Assembly: GCF_021216675.1 (NCBI RefSeq)
Contig: NZ_CP086120.1
Coordinates: 558,001-622,000, forward strand
Direction of reading: 5' to 3'
Length of the DNA stretch: 64,000 nucleotides
From: Streptomyces gobiensis
GTDB lineage: Bacteria > Actinomycetota > Actinomycetes > Streptomycetales > Streptomycetaceae
The notes beneath the pieces are model-generated. The model made no database searches. It saw only the letters and a program-made list of their open reading frames with translations, and was not told the DNA's origin. The translations under genes and the position numbers were made by a program. Below, one piece after another: positions 54,724 to 63,156 of this stretch (positions are counted from its first letter, which is position 1; each line of letters opens with the position of its first letter).

Positions 54724-55881
54724 CTACGCGACGAACGGGGCCTCGCGGGCATACGCGGAGCGAAGCCGTTCGGCGATCTCCAGCGGCGCCGCCGAGCGCC
54801 GCATGCCGACGTCAGTGGAGCCCAGGTCCGCGACGGCGGGCGATCCGGTGGGGGGACTTCCGTTCTGGGGCCCGCCCCCGGGCTCGGCCTCAGGGTCTGC
54901 CCAGGCGCTCGCCGTCTCCACGTCCGCGATGCCCGCCGCGTCGACGAGCGTCGGGGTGTACGCGGGCCGCGGCACAACGGGGGAATCAGGCACCACCGGC
55001 TCGGAACCGGGCGAAGCCGTACGGGAAGCGAGGCGCCGCTTGGCCTGCCCCGGCGTTGTCCCCTCCGCCCGCAGGACCTCCACCAGTCCCTCCGCGACGC
55101 CGCGAAGCTCCGGGCGCTGCTCCGGGTCTGCGGCGAGCATGGAATCCATGAGCGGCCGCAGCTCCCGGGGCAGGCCGGTCAGGTCCGGCGGCGTAGCCGG
55201 ATCCTCGATCTTGAGGGCGATGGCCTGCCAGGTGCCGCCGTCATAGGGGTAGTGGCCGGTGACGGCGTAGAGCAGCACGGCACCGAGCGCGTACACGTCG
55301 GCAGCGGGTGTCAGCTTCCGCTCCCCGCGGGCCTGCTCGGGCGGCATGCACTGGACCGTGCCGACGACATAGCCGGTGGCGGTCAGGGTGCTGCGGCGTT
55401 CAGCGAGTACGGCGAGACCGAAGTCGATCACTTTGGGGCCGTAGGCGTCGAGGAGGACGTTCTGCGGTTTGAGGTCACGGTGCAGCAGCCCGGCCTGGTG
55501 GACCGTGACCAGCCCTTCGGCGAGCAGCGCGCCGAGACTGGCCGTCTCCACGAGGGGAAGCGGCCCGTGCTCGGTAACGTAGCCACGCAGATCAGGACCG
55601 GGTACGTACTCCACTGCCAGCCAGGGCGGATCGGCCTGTGCGTCGCCGCCGACGAAGTCGGCCACGCACGGACCGTAGACGATTTTGAGGCTTGCCATTT
55701 CCTGGATGAAACGGGCGCGCGATTCCTCGTCCAGCACGCTCGGCTTGATCACCTTGACCGCGACCTGCTGCCCGGCCAGCGACTCCCCCAGGTACACCCG
55801 CCCCATGCCGCCGGCACCGACCCTGCCCAACAGCCGGTAGCCGCCCACCTCTACGGGGTCGTCCTCCGTCAGCGCCTCCAT
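54724..55881 (-). CDS. Ser/Thr protein kinase, cytoplasmic
   Basis: 385 residues from ATG at 55881. The Pkn2-type kinase domain covers residues ~12-265: Gly loop GRVGAGGMGRVY, catalytic Lys VAVKVI, Glu in the following helix, HRDLKPQNVLL and DFGLAV with MPPEQ. The ~120-residue tail is Pro/Ser/Thr-rich without a membrane helix, so this is a soluble kinase, not a PASTA sensor. Next to a DNA methylase-helicase system it invites comparison with PglW-type kinases, but the tail here is unrelated to a nuclease. An independent housekeeping kinase is the alternative. Confidence 0.92.
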   Translation of the reverse strand: MEALTEDDPVEVGGYRLLGRVGAGGMGRVYLGESLAGQQVAVKVIKPSVLDEESRARFIQEMASLKIVYGPCVADFVGGDAQADPPWLAVEYVPGPDLRGYVTEHGPLPLVETASLGALLAEGLVTVHQAGLLHRDLKPQNVLLDAYGPKVIDFGLAVLAERRSTLTATGYVVGTVQCMPPEQARGERKLTPAADVYALGAVLLYAVTGHYPYDGGTWQAIALKIEDPATPPDLTGLPRELRPLMDSMLAADPEQRPELRGVAEGLVEVLRAEGTTPGQAKRRLASRTASPGSEPVVPDSPVVPRPAYTPTLVDAAGIADVETASAWADPEAEPGGGPQNGSPPTGSPAVADLGSTDVGMRRSAAPLEIAERLRSAYAREAPFVA

Positions 55882-56080
55882 ACGGGCTCAACTCCCCCGC
55901 CTGCTAAGGCACCCCAGCACTCATATCCCCGCGCGATCACGCGCGCCAGTCTAGGCCGCGTCCGGCCGGTCTTTCCCCCACATGTTCCAGACAGGCAAAG
56001 GGTTTTGCCCCCGGACCCCAGACTCCGGACCTGGGGAAAGCCCCCAGCTTTTTTCGCGAAGGGCGCCCGGGCACGGGCTA

Positions 56081-56979
56081 GGCCGTTTCTTTTGGATCAT
56101 CTCGCTGACCAGATGAAGATGGCGGCGAGGTGGAGTCCGGCGAGGTAGATGGTGGCGGTCTTGTCGTAGCGGGTGGCCAGGCCGCGCCATTGCTTGAGTC
56201 TGTTGATGCAGCGCTCGACCGTGTTGCGCCGCTTGTAGGCGTCGCGGTCGAAGGCTGGTGGTCTGCCGCCGCGGCTGCCGCGGCGTTTGCGGTTGGCGGC
56301 CTGGTCGGCGGGCTGCGGGATCACGGCCCGGATCCCGCGCCGACGGAGATGGGTCCGGATCGCGCGGGATGAGTAGGCCTTGTCGGCCAGGATCACGTCC
56401 GGCGTGATCCTGGGCCGGCCGATTGGCCGGGGCACCCGTAAGCGGGCCATGACCTCGGGGAATGCGGGTGCGTCACCTGCCTGGCCAGGCGTGATGACGA
56501 AGGCCAGGGGCCGGCAGTGGCTGTCCGCGGCGAGGTGGATCTTGGTGGTCAGTCCGCCGCGGGAGCGTCCGAGGGCATGGTCGTCCGGCTCGCCGGCCGG
56601 GGCCCCTTTTGACGGGCCCCGGCGGCGTGCTGGTGGGCTCGGACGATGGTGGAGTCGACCGCGACGACCCAGTCGAGGTCGCCTTCGGCGTCGGCCTGGG
56701 CGAGCAGGGCGGTGAAGACCTTCTCCCAGGTGCCGTCGGCGGCCCACTTCCGCAGGCGGTTGTGGGCGCCCTTCCACGACCCGAAGTGCTCGGGCAGGTC
56801 CATCCACGGTGTCCCGGTGCGGTACTTGAACGCGATCGCGTCGATCACCTGCCGGTGATCACGCCACCGTCCGCCCCGCTTCGGAGTCCGGTCCGGCAAC
56901 AACGGCTCGATCCGTGCCCACTGGGCATCAGTCAACGACACACATCAACCAACGATCAGATGATCCGAAGGAAACGGCC
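56081..56979 (-). mobile_element. IS5-family (IS427-type) insertion sequence, about 0.9 kb
   Basis: Terminal inverted repeats: 56081-56100 (GGCCGTTTCTTTTGGATCAT) and the complement of 56960-56979, matching at 18 of 20 positions. The element is bounded by CTAG on both sides (56078-56081 and 56979-56982), consistent with a short target duplication. It encodes the transposase in two overlapping frames, as IS427-type elements do by programmed frameshift. It separates the kinase/DISARM-like region from the methylase operon. Confidence 0.9.
56097..56941 (-). CDS. IS5-family transposase (two frames joined by frameshift)
   Basis: The first frame (56549-56941, ATG-type start at 56941) has the N-terminal DUF4096-like region LTDAQWARIEPLLPD and the first catalytic Asp in DWVVAVDSTIVRAH. 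The second frame (from ~56600 down to 56097) continues with GGLTTKIHLAAD, the second Asp in ILADKAYSSRAIR and the Glu in RNTVERCINRLKQWR. Joining them gives a complete DDE transposase of about 280 residues, so it is probably functional through frameshifting. Confidence 0.9.
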
Positions 56980-58304
56980 TAGTGCCACGGCAAGGAGCGG
57001 ACCGCGGTCACCGTCAGATGCCGACAGCGAATTCTCTCGTCCAGCCACCGGCCCGTTTCCGGATGTTCCAGCACAGCCAGCAGCTCGTGGCACTTGCTGA
57101 GGCCCCCCACCCTGGGAACAGCCACGATCAGGTGATTGTCGACCGCTACAGGGCTGGGCCCGTGGATGAGAACGCCTGCGCCTCTACCGCCTCCCTTGGC
57201 ACCCTGCCCAGGACGAGATGTGCGGCGCAGGACGACAAACGGCGGCTGCACCAGCTTCCCGGGGAACTGCCGCGACCGTTCGGGCAGCCCAGACTCCCCT
57301 CTTCCCGGCAAGTCGCGGGCAGTGAGGTAGGGGACACGTGGGCCGGTGTGTGGATCACGGTTGTCCACCACGGGACCGACGCTCACGGAGAAGTAGTTGT
57401 CAATGCACTGCTGATCGTCCCGATGTCTCCCGTCCCACCAGGTCACCGCGCCTCGATGACCGCGCGCGCCTCTCCTGCCAGCCAACATGAAGACATCGAT
57501 GTCGGTGTGTGCGTCGAACTGGCCGTGGCGCTGGACGGCAAGGAGATCCAGCGAGGAGGCGAGCTCATCCCGCCAGGCGGCGTACCGGCTGCCGCTGCGA
57601 AGCACATCGGGGAGCACGGCCGTCAGCCTGCCGCCGGGCCGCATCGCGGCCAGTGCTGACGCCGTGAAGGTCGCCGCCAGCGAGGTACTGCCCGATGACC
57701 ACGTGCAGTCGGGCAGCGCTGGAGCCATGCCGTAGGGCGGGTTCAGTATCAGATGGCCGCCGAACCGGCGGGCTGCCCCTGCCAGGGCCAGCGCCTGCAG
57801 GCCGTCGCCCACACGCACGCGGGGGAAGGCGGAAACGAGGCGCCGCTGGGAAAGCTCCCCCTCCGAACCCACGTCCCGGTGCCGTGCCAGGAGCGCCAAC
57901 ACAAGTCTCATCCGTGCGGCTTCGACGAATGGCGCGTGCAACTCGTGGCCATGCAGGCGTCGGTTCCATAGCGTCAGGGTCTCGCCCGGAGTGGCGCCCA
58001 GAGGCATGCGCTCGACGGCAGCGAGCAGGAGATCCCCAGCGCCGCAGGCGGGATCCCAGTAGGAATCCGTCCCCGGGAACTTGTCCAGCAGCCCTTCGAA
58101 TTCCTCCCGGGCGACCCCGGCCGTGAAGAATGAGCCCGAAGACCTGCGGTCCCTGCGTGCCACCAGGGCGCGCAGCCGGGCCGCAGCCTGGCCGTTGAGG
58201 GCATGGTGGACGTCATCGGCCACCCTTCCCCACTGTCCGGCAGCCGTCTCGGAGACGAGCATCGTGAGGTCACGTGCATAGGCGTTGAACGCCTCGACAC
58301 TCAC
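56979..58304 (-). CDS. N6-adenine DNA methyltransferase, TaqI-like gamma type
   Basis: 441 residues from GTG at 58304 (GGAGGG upstream), overlapping the preceding stop as GTGA. Motif X-like SSGSFFTAGVA, motif I DPACGAGDLLLA and catalytic NPPYG (motif IV, residue ~190) define an amino-methyltransferase. The C-terminal ~170 residues (PYLTARDLPG, NHLIVAVPR, LTVTAVRSLPW) look like the target-recognition domain of gamma methylases, ending with the usual SLPW-type tail. Its TAG stop lies in the CTAG next to the IS, so the gene appears complete. It is the last gene of a coupled four-gene operon with no restriction nuclease adjacent. Confidence 0.88.
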   Translation of the reverse strand: MSVEAFNAYARDLTMLVSETAAGQWGRVADDVHHALNGQAAARLRALVARRDRRSSGSFFTAGVAREEFEGLLDKFPGTDSYWDPACGAGDLLLAAVERMPLGATPGETLTLWNRRLHGHELHAPFVEAARMRLVLALLARHRDVGSEGELSQRRLVSAFPRVRVGDGLQALALAGAARRFGGHLILNPPYGMAPALPDCTWSSGSTSLAATFTASALAAMRPGGRLTAVLPDVLRSGSRYAAWRDELASSLDLLAVQRHGQFDAHTDIDVFMLAGRRGARGHRGAVTWWDGRHRDDQQCIDNYFSVSVGPVVDNRDPHTGPRVPYLTARDLPGRGESGLPERSRQFPGKLVQPPFVVLRRTSRPGQGAKGGGRGAGVLIHGPSPVAVDNHLIVAVPRVGGLSKCHELLAVLEHPETGRWLDERIRCRHLTVTAVRSLPWH

Positions 58305-59380
58305 GGTCTCTCCCTCCTGGCAGCATCGCCCGACTGCTGTCGGGGAATCACCGCCGTCACCCTGCATAGCGGCTGCTCGACTCTAGCCCCGATGAAGTCC
58401 GTGTGGCGGCTCAGCGGAGGGTCGATATGCAGCTCGTCACCGACGCGGCTGACGGTGACGCTCCCCGCGCAACACCGGCTGTTCTTCCGGCCGGCGGCCG
58501 GCCGGAGAGCCAGATGCTCCTCCGGTACCGGCTCTCCGGGACGGTGGCAGTGCACGGACAGCTGTGTGCAGGCGATGTGCGCTTCAGGCGCCCCATGACG
58601 CACTCCGGACATGATGTCCGGCTGGGGATTCGCCGGGCGCAGCCCGCCTACGATGGAAAAAATCACGAGCTCCGGCGCCACCATGGCCGCAAGGCTCTGG
58701 GCGAACTCCCGTGCGTCGACGCTCTTGCCGGGTAAGCCGCCATGGTGCGGGAAGACAAGCACGGGGGCACGCAGATCGCGCCCGGTCTCCTGGATATGCC
58801 GGAAAGCCACCGCGTCCATGTCCGCTGCAAGCAGCGCCGTGGGCTGCTCCGCCAAGTGCACCCTGACCACTACCGACAGAGTGTTGGATGTGAGTGTCCC
58901 GAACTCCGGAGCATGGCCGGTGGGGCCGGAGGCCGCCATGAGAATGCTCGGGTGGCACACCTCCAGTCGTGCGCGTCCGCAGATCAGCGTCTCGCCCGTC
59001 TCGGTGTGAATCGAACGGATCCCATCGCATCCGCCTCGGCGGTGCCTAGTCCAGACAGCACGCCTGAATCGCTCCCATGTCCGGCTGTTCTTCTGCCCGT
59101 CGGCGTTGAACCAGATGACACCCAACGTGCGGGTATCGTCGAGTAACAGGCCCAAACTGCCGCCGGCGTGGTCGTTGTCCGCGTGCGAGATCACCAGGTG
59201 CTCGATGCGTTCGATTCCCACGCGTTCGAGCTCAGTGAGGACCACATCGCCCGGTGTGGCATCGACAACAGCACACCGGGTGCCGTCACGCACGACAGCC
59301 GCGTTGCCGTGGCCCACGTCAAGGATGGTGATGTCGAGAGGGGCCGAGTCATCCCCGCCCGTGCTGTGCCGCTCCGTCAC
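58301..59380 (-). CDS. ComEC-type metallo-beta-lactamase-fold hydrolase
   Basis: 359 residues from GTG at 59380, coupled to the upstream stop by GTGA. The MBL core has ILDVGHGNAAVV, the metal motif SHADNDHAGG (HxDxDH type), LLAADMDA and FPHHGG. The order and spacing match the soluble MBL part of ComEC/Rec2 proteins, which degrade DNA or cyclic nucleotides in known cases. No signal peptide or membrane segment, so it is cytoplasmic. A Cys-rich tail follows (~residues 290-325). Two TTA codons occur (59144-59146 and 58733-58735), the second in the FPHHGGLPG metal-site segment. Likely the effector enzyme of the operon. Confidence 0.88.
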   Translation of the reverse strand: MTERHSTGGDDSAPLDITILDVGHGNAAVVRDGTRCAVVDATPGDVVLTELERVGIERIEHLVISHADNDHAGGSLGLLLDDTRTLGVIWFNADGQKNSRTWERFRRAVWTRHRRGGCDGIRSIHTETGETLICGRARLEVCHPSILMAASGPTGHAPEFGTLTSNTLSVVVRVHLAEQPTALLAADMDAVAFRHIQETGRDLRAPVLVFPHHGGLPGKSVDAREFAQSLAAMVAPELVIFSIVGGLRPANPQPDIMSGVRHGAPEAHIACTQLSVHCHRPGEPVPEEHLALRPAAGRKNSRCCAGSVTVSRVGDELHIDPPLSRHTDFIGARVEQPLCRVTAVIPRQQSGDAARRERP

Positions 59381-60093
59381 GCGCTCATCCAGTCATCCGG
59401 TGGGTCGGGGGCGATCACAATGTTCTGGAAGTAGAGGTCTGAGGCATTTCTGGCGTGACAGTTCACATCGGCTTCTAGCCAGCGGCCGGGAAGTTCCCCC
59501 GGCCGTAATCCCGTAGCCTCTGTAATCGGCTGTACCGGCATCCACACCGAGCTGGCAATGCGCCACCCTACGACCACGACCTTCGCCACCGGCTCCTCGA
59601 CGTCCGGCAACACCTCCAGAACCTCGATCGGGGTGGGGAAGCTTCGGCGCTCACGAGCAATCTGCCCGCCGAGTTCCGCCAGGGTGTAGTCGAGGGCACT
59701 CATCAACTGCTCGGACGCCTCGCTCTTATCCACGACCCTGGGAATCCCCTCGCGCCAGCGGAGGATCGCAGCCTTCTGGTCGGTATTCACATGGCTGCTG
59801 ACGAGAACCGCCGGCAGCGCACGCCCTGGTCGGCGGTTTGCCTTGCAAACAAGCTCAGCACCGGTGAATCGAACTGCGGTTCTTCCTCTGAGTACGTGAT
59901 CACAGATAAGCGCGTCATAGCTTCCGGCGAGCTCGGTCAGGAACTCATCCACTCCCTGCGCCGGATCGAGATCGCTGATGGCATCCGCTTCGAAGCCGTA
60001 ATCAGCGAGCGGACGGACGAGGCTCTCGGCGTCACCCGGATCGTCGTCCACTACGGCAACCGAGAGAACCTGTTCCGGCTGGGTCGCGGTCAT
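59377..60093 (-). CDS. Response regulator receiver protein without DNA-binding domain
   Basis: 238 residues from ATG at 60093, overlapping the kinase stop as ATGA. Residues ~8-130 are a receiver domain: VAVVDDDPGD (acidic pocket), LICDHVL with the phosphoacceptor Asp (~residue 64), LVSSH (Ser) and VDKSE (Lys). The remaining ~105 residues (KVVVVGWRIASSVWMPVQ ... DPPDDWMSA) form an unrecognised strand-rich domain, not a winged helix, so it likely acts by protein contact with the MBL enzyme or methylase. One TTA codon lies at 59506-59508. Confidence 0.9.
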   Translation of the reverse strand: MTATQPEQVLSVAVVDDDPGDAESLVRPLADYGFEADAISDLDPAQGVDEFLTELAGSYDALICDHVLRGRTAVRFTGAELVCKANRRPGRALPAVLVSSHVNTDQKAAILRWREGIPRVVDKSEASEQLMSALDYTLAELGGQIARERRSFPTPIEVLEVLPDVEEPVAKVVVVGWRIASSVWMPVQPITEATGLRPGELPGRWLEADVNCHARNASDLYFQNIVIAPDPPDDWMSA

Positions 60094-62273
60094 CGGGCTC
60101 CATCCGCATGCCCGTGGGAGTCGTCAGCCTGCTGGACCGGCAGCCAGACCATGATCCTGGCTCCCCCCAACTCGCCCTTGTGCCAGGCTTGCTGGCGTCC
60201 CTTCAGGTCGGCGACAATATCACGAACGATCGTCAGTCCAAGCCCTGTTCCGTTGTCACGTGTCGTCTTACCAGGCAGCCAGATGCTGCTCAGCGACAGC
60301 CCTGCGATACCCGGCCCGGAGTCATCAACACAGATGACGACATGCGTTCTTCCCTCCTCTTCCGCGAGGCGTGTTCCGACTCGAACGATCCGTTCCCTTG
60401 GCGGGGCGTCATCACGTGTGAACGCGTGGGCCGCGTTCGCGATGAGATTCGACAGGACCGACTCGATATCAGCAACCGTGGTATGGACGACTCCGCCCGG
60501 AGCACCGAGGTCAAACTCCACGGAGATCCGGCGTTCGTCAAGGTACCGCTTGAAGAGGGGAACGACAGCCTGGCAGGCCGTGTCTACTTCAATGTTCGCG
60601 ATATCGCGCTTGTTCTTTTCCAGGAGGCTGAGCGGAAGCTTGGCGAAGGACTCCAGAGTTTTCGCCCCATCCACGGAAGCATCTATCGAAGGCTGAAAGT
60701 CCCGTTCATAGTCATCCGCAGAGATGCGCTTCTCTATCCGCCGACCGACTGTCTTGACCTCATTGATAATCCGGGCAGCGGGCCGGACGGCCTCGTGTGC
60801 GAATACAGCTGTGCTGGTTCCTACCGTCGCCAGCGTGCGGTAGAGCAGCAGGTCCTCGCGGAGTGCTTCGATCTCCCTGCGCTGTGAGTCGAAGAGCTCA
60901 CTCGCGCCGTCGCTGAAGGACTCCAGCACGGCACGGTCTGCGACATCACCCAGGGTGGGAGTCTCCGCATCCCCTGGGGAAATCGCCTCCATCAGGCTCT
61001 TGAACCGCGTCTCGGCGTCTTCCGTCCGTTCACGCGCCTTGGTGGCGGCGCCCACCCGCCGCTGCTCACGTTTGTGCAGCCGGACGTCCGCCGACCAGTC
61101 CACCGCGCGTTTTGCGAAGTCCCGGAGATCGAGGAACGGGAGGGCGTCGACGAAGCCGCTGCGGTCGGTCTTGGGTGTCAGCTGGCTGTCTGGGTCCTCC
61201 ACCAGGATCCGGCCCACCGAGGTGTTCGTCGACGGGCGGAGCTCGGGATTGGCCGAACGCCGCAGGTTGATGCCCAGCCAGTCGTTTCCCTCATCGCCGT
61301 ATGGCTGCACGCGCAGACCGCGGTGATAGAGATGGACTCCTCCCACCTTCCCCAGCCAACGCCTTATCCCATTGGTGTCCTGGTGAACAAAGCGCGGCTC
61401 TTTGGAACGCGGATTCAGGTTGAACATCCACATCTCAAGCCGCGCGGCAGGAGCAAAGAACCTCATCGGAGCTTCCTTTTCCCGCCTGCTGCCGCGTCCC
61501 TCGCGCTTCCGGCCTACATCCGCGTGATTTCCGGTGTATTCAGCTTCTCCGCGCCAGTTGTACAGGGTCGCCGACGCCTGTCCGTCTTCATCCAGGATTG
61601 CCACCAGCCGGTACTCGAAGCCCTCAAGGTAGTCGTCGTTGATCAGCCGGGTGAGTCCATCGAACTCCGGTGTGTCACAGGTGACGCGGAAGGCCGTGCC
61701 ATCGGCGAAAGGCCCAGTGAGCATCAGCAGCGAACGGGCCAATCGCTCCGCTTCCTTGTCTGCAAGTGGCTGCCGCAGCCCGCTGATCTCCACTTCGGTG
61801 CCCTGTGATGCCGTGCTGGGCCGACTCTCAATAGCCAGCGGCACGTCCTCAACCGCCTCTGACGCATCGACGCGTTCCCAGTCGATAATCAGGGAATGCT
61901 CCTGCTGAGGCTCCTTGCCGGAACGGGTACGCACAGTCACGCTCGTGCCCAGCCGGAGGGCCGCTAGCCGCCCCAGCCCTTTCTCCCCAACCTTCCGTCG
62001 TCCGGAGGCCGTGTGGGTCTCCTCTGCCTTGCCCGATCGTCCGATGAGCAGGAATCCGGAGGCCAGCTGCGCTGCCGTCATTCCCTCACCGTCGTCCGAA
62101 ACGACGAGGGTTCCGCCTGCCTCTCCCGCGCCGCTGAGCTGGATGCGACACGTTCGGGCATCAGCGTCGTAGGCGTTGCGCACCAGCTCCATGATGCCGA
62201 GGTCAGGGTGCGGCACTAGTTCTTCCCCGAGCCGGGCAAGGATCTCGGGGGCGAAGCGGAGCCGATGTTCCAT
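60090..62273 (-). CDS. Sensor kinase with two GHKL ATPase domains (Hsp90/MORC-like plus histidine kinase)
   Basis: 727 residues from ATG at 62273 (GGGAGGAAG upstream). The N-terminal GHL ATPase has ELVRNAYDADA (N box), VSDDGEGM and GEKGLGRLAA, ~residues 30-110, as in Hsp90/MutL/MORC proteins, followed by a ~250-residue transducer-like region. Near residues 470-560 lie coiled-coil helices and an H-box (TAVFAHEAVRPAARI). The C-terminal histidine kinase ATPase has NLIANAAHAF, DDSGPGI and NGTGLGLTIV. There is no membrane segment or periplasmic sensor. It is predicted to phosphorylate the adjacent receiver protein upon sensing an intracellular ligand. Confidence 0.9.
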   Translation of the reverse strand: MEHRLRFAPEILARLGEELVPHPDLGIMELVRNAYDADARTCRIQLSGAGEAGGTLVVSDDGEGMTAAQLASGFLLIGRSGKAEETHTASGRRKVGEKGLGRLAALRLGTSVTVRTRSGKEPQQEHSLIIDWERVDASEAVEDVPLAIESRPSTASQGTEVEISGLRQPLADKEAERLARSLLMLTGPFADGTAFRVTCDTPEFDGLTRLINDDYLEGFEYRLVAILDEDGQASATLYNWRGEAEYTGNHADVGRKREGRGSRREKEAPMRFFAPAARLEMWMFNLNPRSKEPRFVHQDTNGIRRWLGKVGGVHLYHRGLRVQPYGDEGNDWLGINLRRSANPELRPSTNTSVGRILVEDPDSQLTPKTDRSGFVDALPFLDLRDFAKRAVDWSADVRLHKREQRRVGAATKARERTEDAETRFKSLMEAISPGDAETPTLGDVADRAVLESFSDGASELFDSQRREIEALREDLLLYRTLATVGTSTAVFAHEAVRPAARIINEVKTVGRRIEKRISADDYERDFQPSIDASVDGAKTLESFAKLPLSLLEKNKRDIANIEVDTACQAVVPLFKRYLDERRISVEFDLGAPGGVVHTTVADIESVLSNLIANAAHAFTRDDAPPRERIVRVGTRLAEEEGRTHVVICVDDSGPGIAGLSLSSIWLPGKTTRDNGTGLGLTIVRDIVADLKGRQQAWHKGELGGARIMVWLPVQQADDSHGHADGAR

Positions 62274-62424
62274 GGAATCTTCCTCCCACACCACTTGACC
62301 GGTATAGCCACCCTGAATAGTCCCAACTCGGGAGCATGGTAACGATCTCGCAGGGCTACCGGTAGTGGGCGCCTCACCGCGTGTAATGGCGTCGAGTAAC
62401 GGACCCCACCCAGTGGTGAGTCGA

Positions 62425-63024
62425 TCAGCTCATGGGAGGGCCGCTGGGCTCCGCTTCCAGGTCCCGGGCCATGCGGTCGAGGCTGTCGGGTGGCCAGCCC
62501 AGGCGGCCGCGAACCGCGGAGCGGGACAGCAGTGCGTCGCGGGCCAGGGTGGTGGGGCCGGTGAAGTCCTCCAGGGCGATGTTGTTCTGGTTTGGTACGG
62601 CGGTCATGAGGGCCGCGGTGAAGTAGGCGTGCGCCTGCTCGTCGCGGCCGAGCTCTGCCATGACCTCGCCCAGGACCTGGTACTGGAAGCCGTCGGTATC
62701 CCAGTGAGCCGCCGCCTCGGCACGGGCGAGCGCCGCCTGCGCCTCGTCCTCCCGGTCGAGCAGAAAGAGCACCTCGGCCAGCCAGGCCCAGCAGCTGCCC
62801 CACTCGCCCTCGCCCTCTGCCTCGTCGATCTCGGCAGCGGCGCGGTAGCGCTCGGCGGCCGTCTCCAGCTCCCCGGCCTGCTTCCACCAGTCGCCCGCCT
62901 CGGCCAGCATCTCGGCGCGGGCTGCCGTATCGCCGTCCCAGCCTTCCAGCTCCCGGTCGGACTCCTGCGCCCTGGCTCGCGCCTGTGCTCGTTCCCGCTC
63001 CGCTTCTCGCTGCTCGCCGCGCAT
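62425..63024 (-). CDS. TPR-like hypothetical protein
   Basis: 199 residues from ATG at 63024; a longer upstream frame lacks a ribosome site. The first ~35 residues are an Arg/Glu/Gln-rich helix. Then helical pairs with TPR-like spacing follow (WWKQAGELETAAERYRAAAEID, LAEVLFLLDREDEAQAALARAEAAA, VLGEVMAELGRDEQAHAYFTAAL). It could be a scaffold, but similar TPR proteins are frequent in Streptomyces and no functional link is evident. It lies upstream of the kinase operon on the same strand with a 150-bp gap. Confidence 0.75.
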   Translation of the reverse strand: MRGEQREAERERAQARARAQESDRELEGWDGDTAARAEMLAEAGDWWKQAGELETAAERYRAAAEIDEAEGEGEWGSCWAWLAEVLFLLDREDEAQAALARAEAAAHWDTDGFQYQVLGEVMAELGRDEQAHAYFTAALMTAVPNQNNIALEDFTGPTTLARDALLSRSAVRGRLGWPPDSLDRMARDLEAEPSGPPMS

Positions 63025-63156
63025 ACGGTCATTCTCCGGCGCCTGAGCCCGCCCGTGACCGATTCCGCGGCTGCCTGTCGCCGATGCGCAGCGCGCGGTC
63101 ACGATGAAGCGCTGCGATTGGCCTGGCACGGCACCTCCAGCCGCTTAGCTTGTCTT

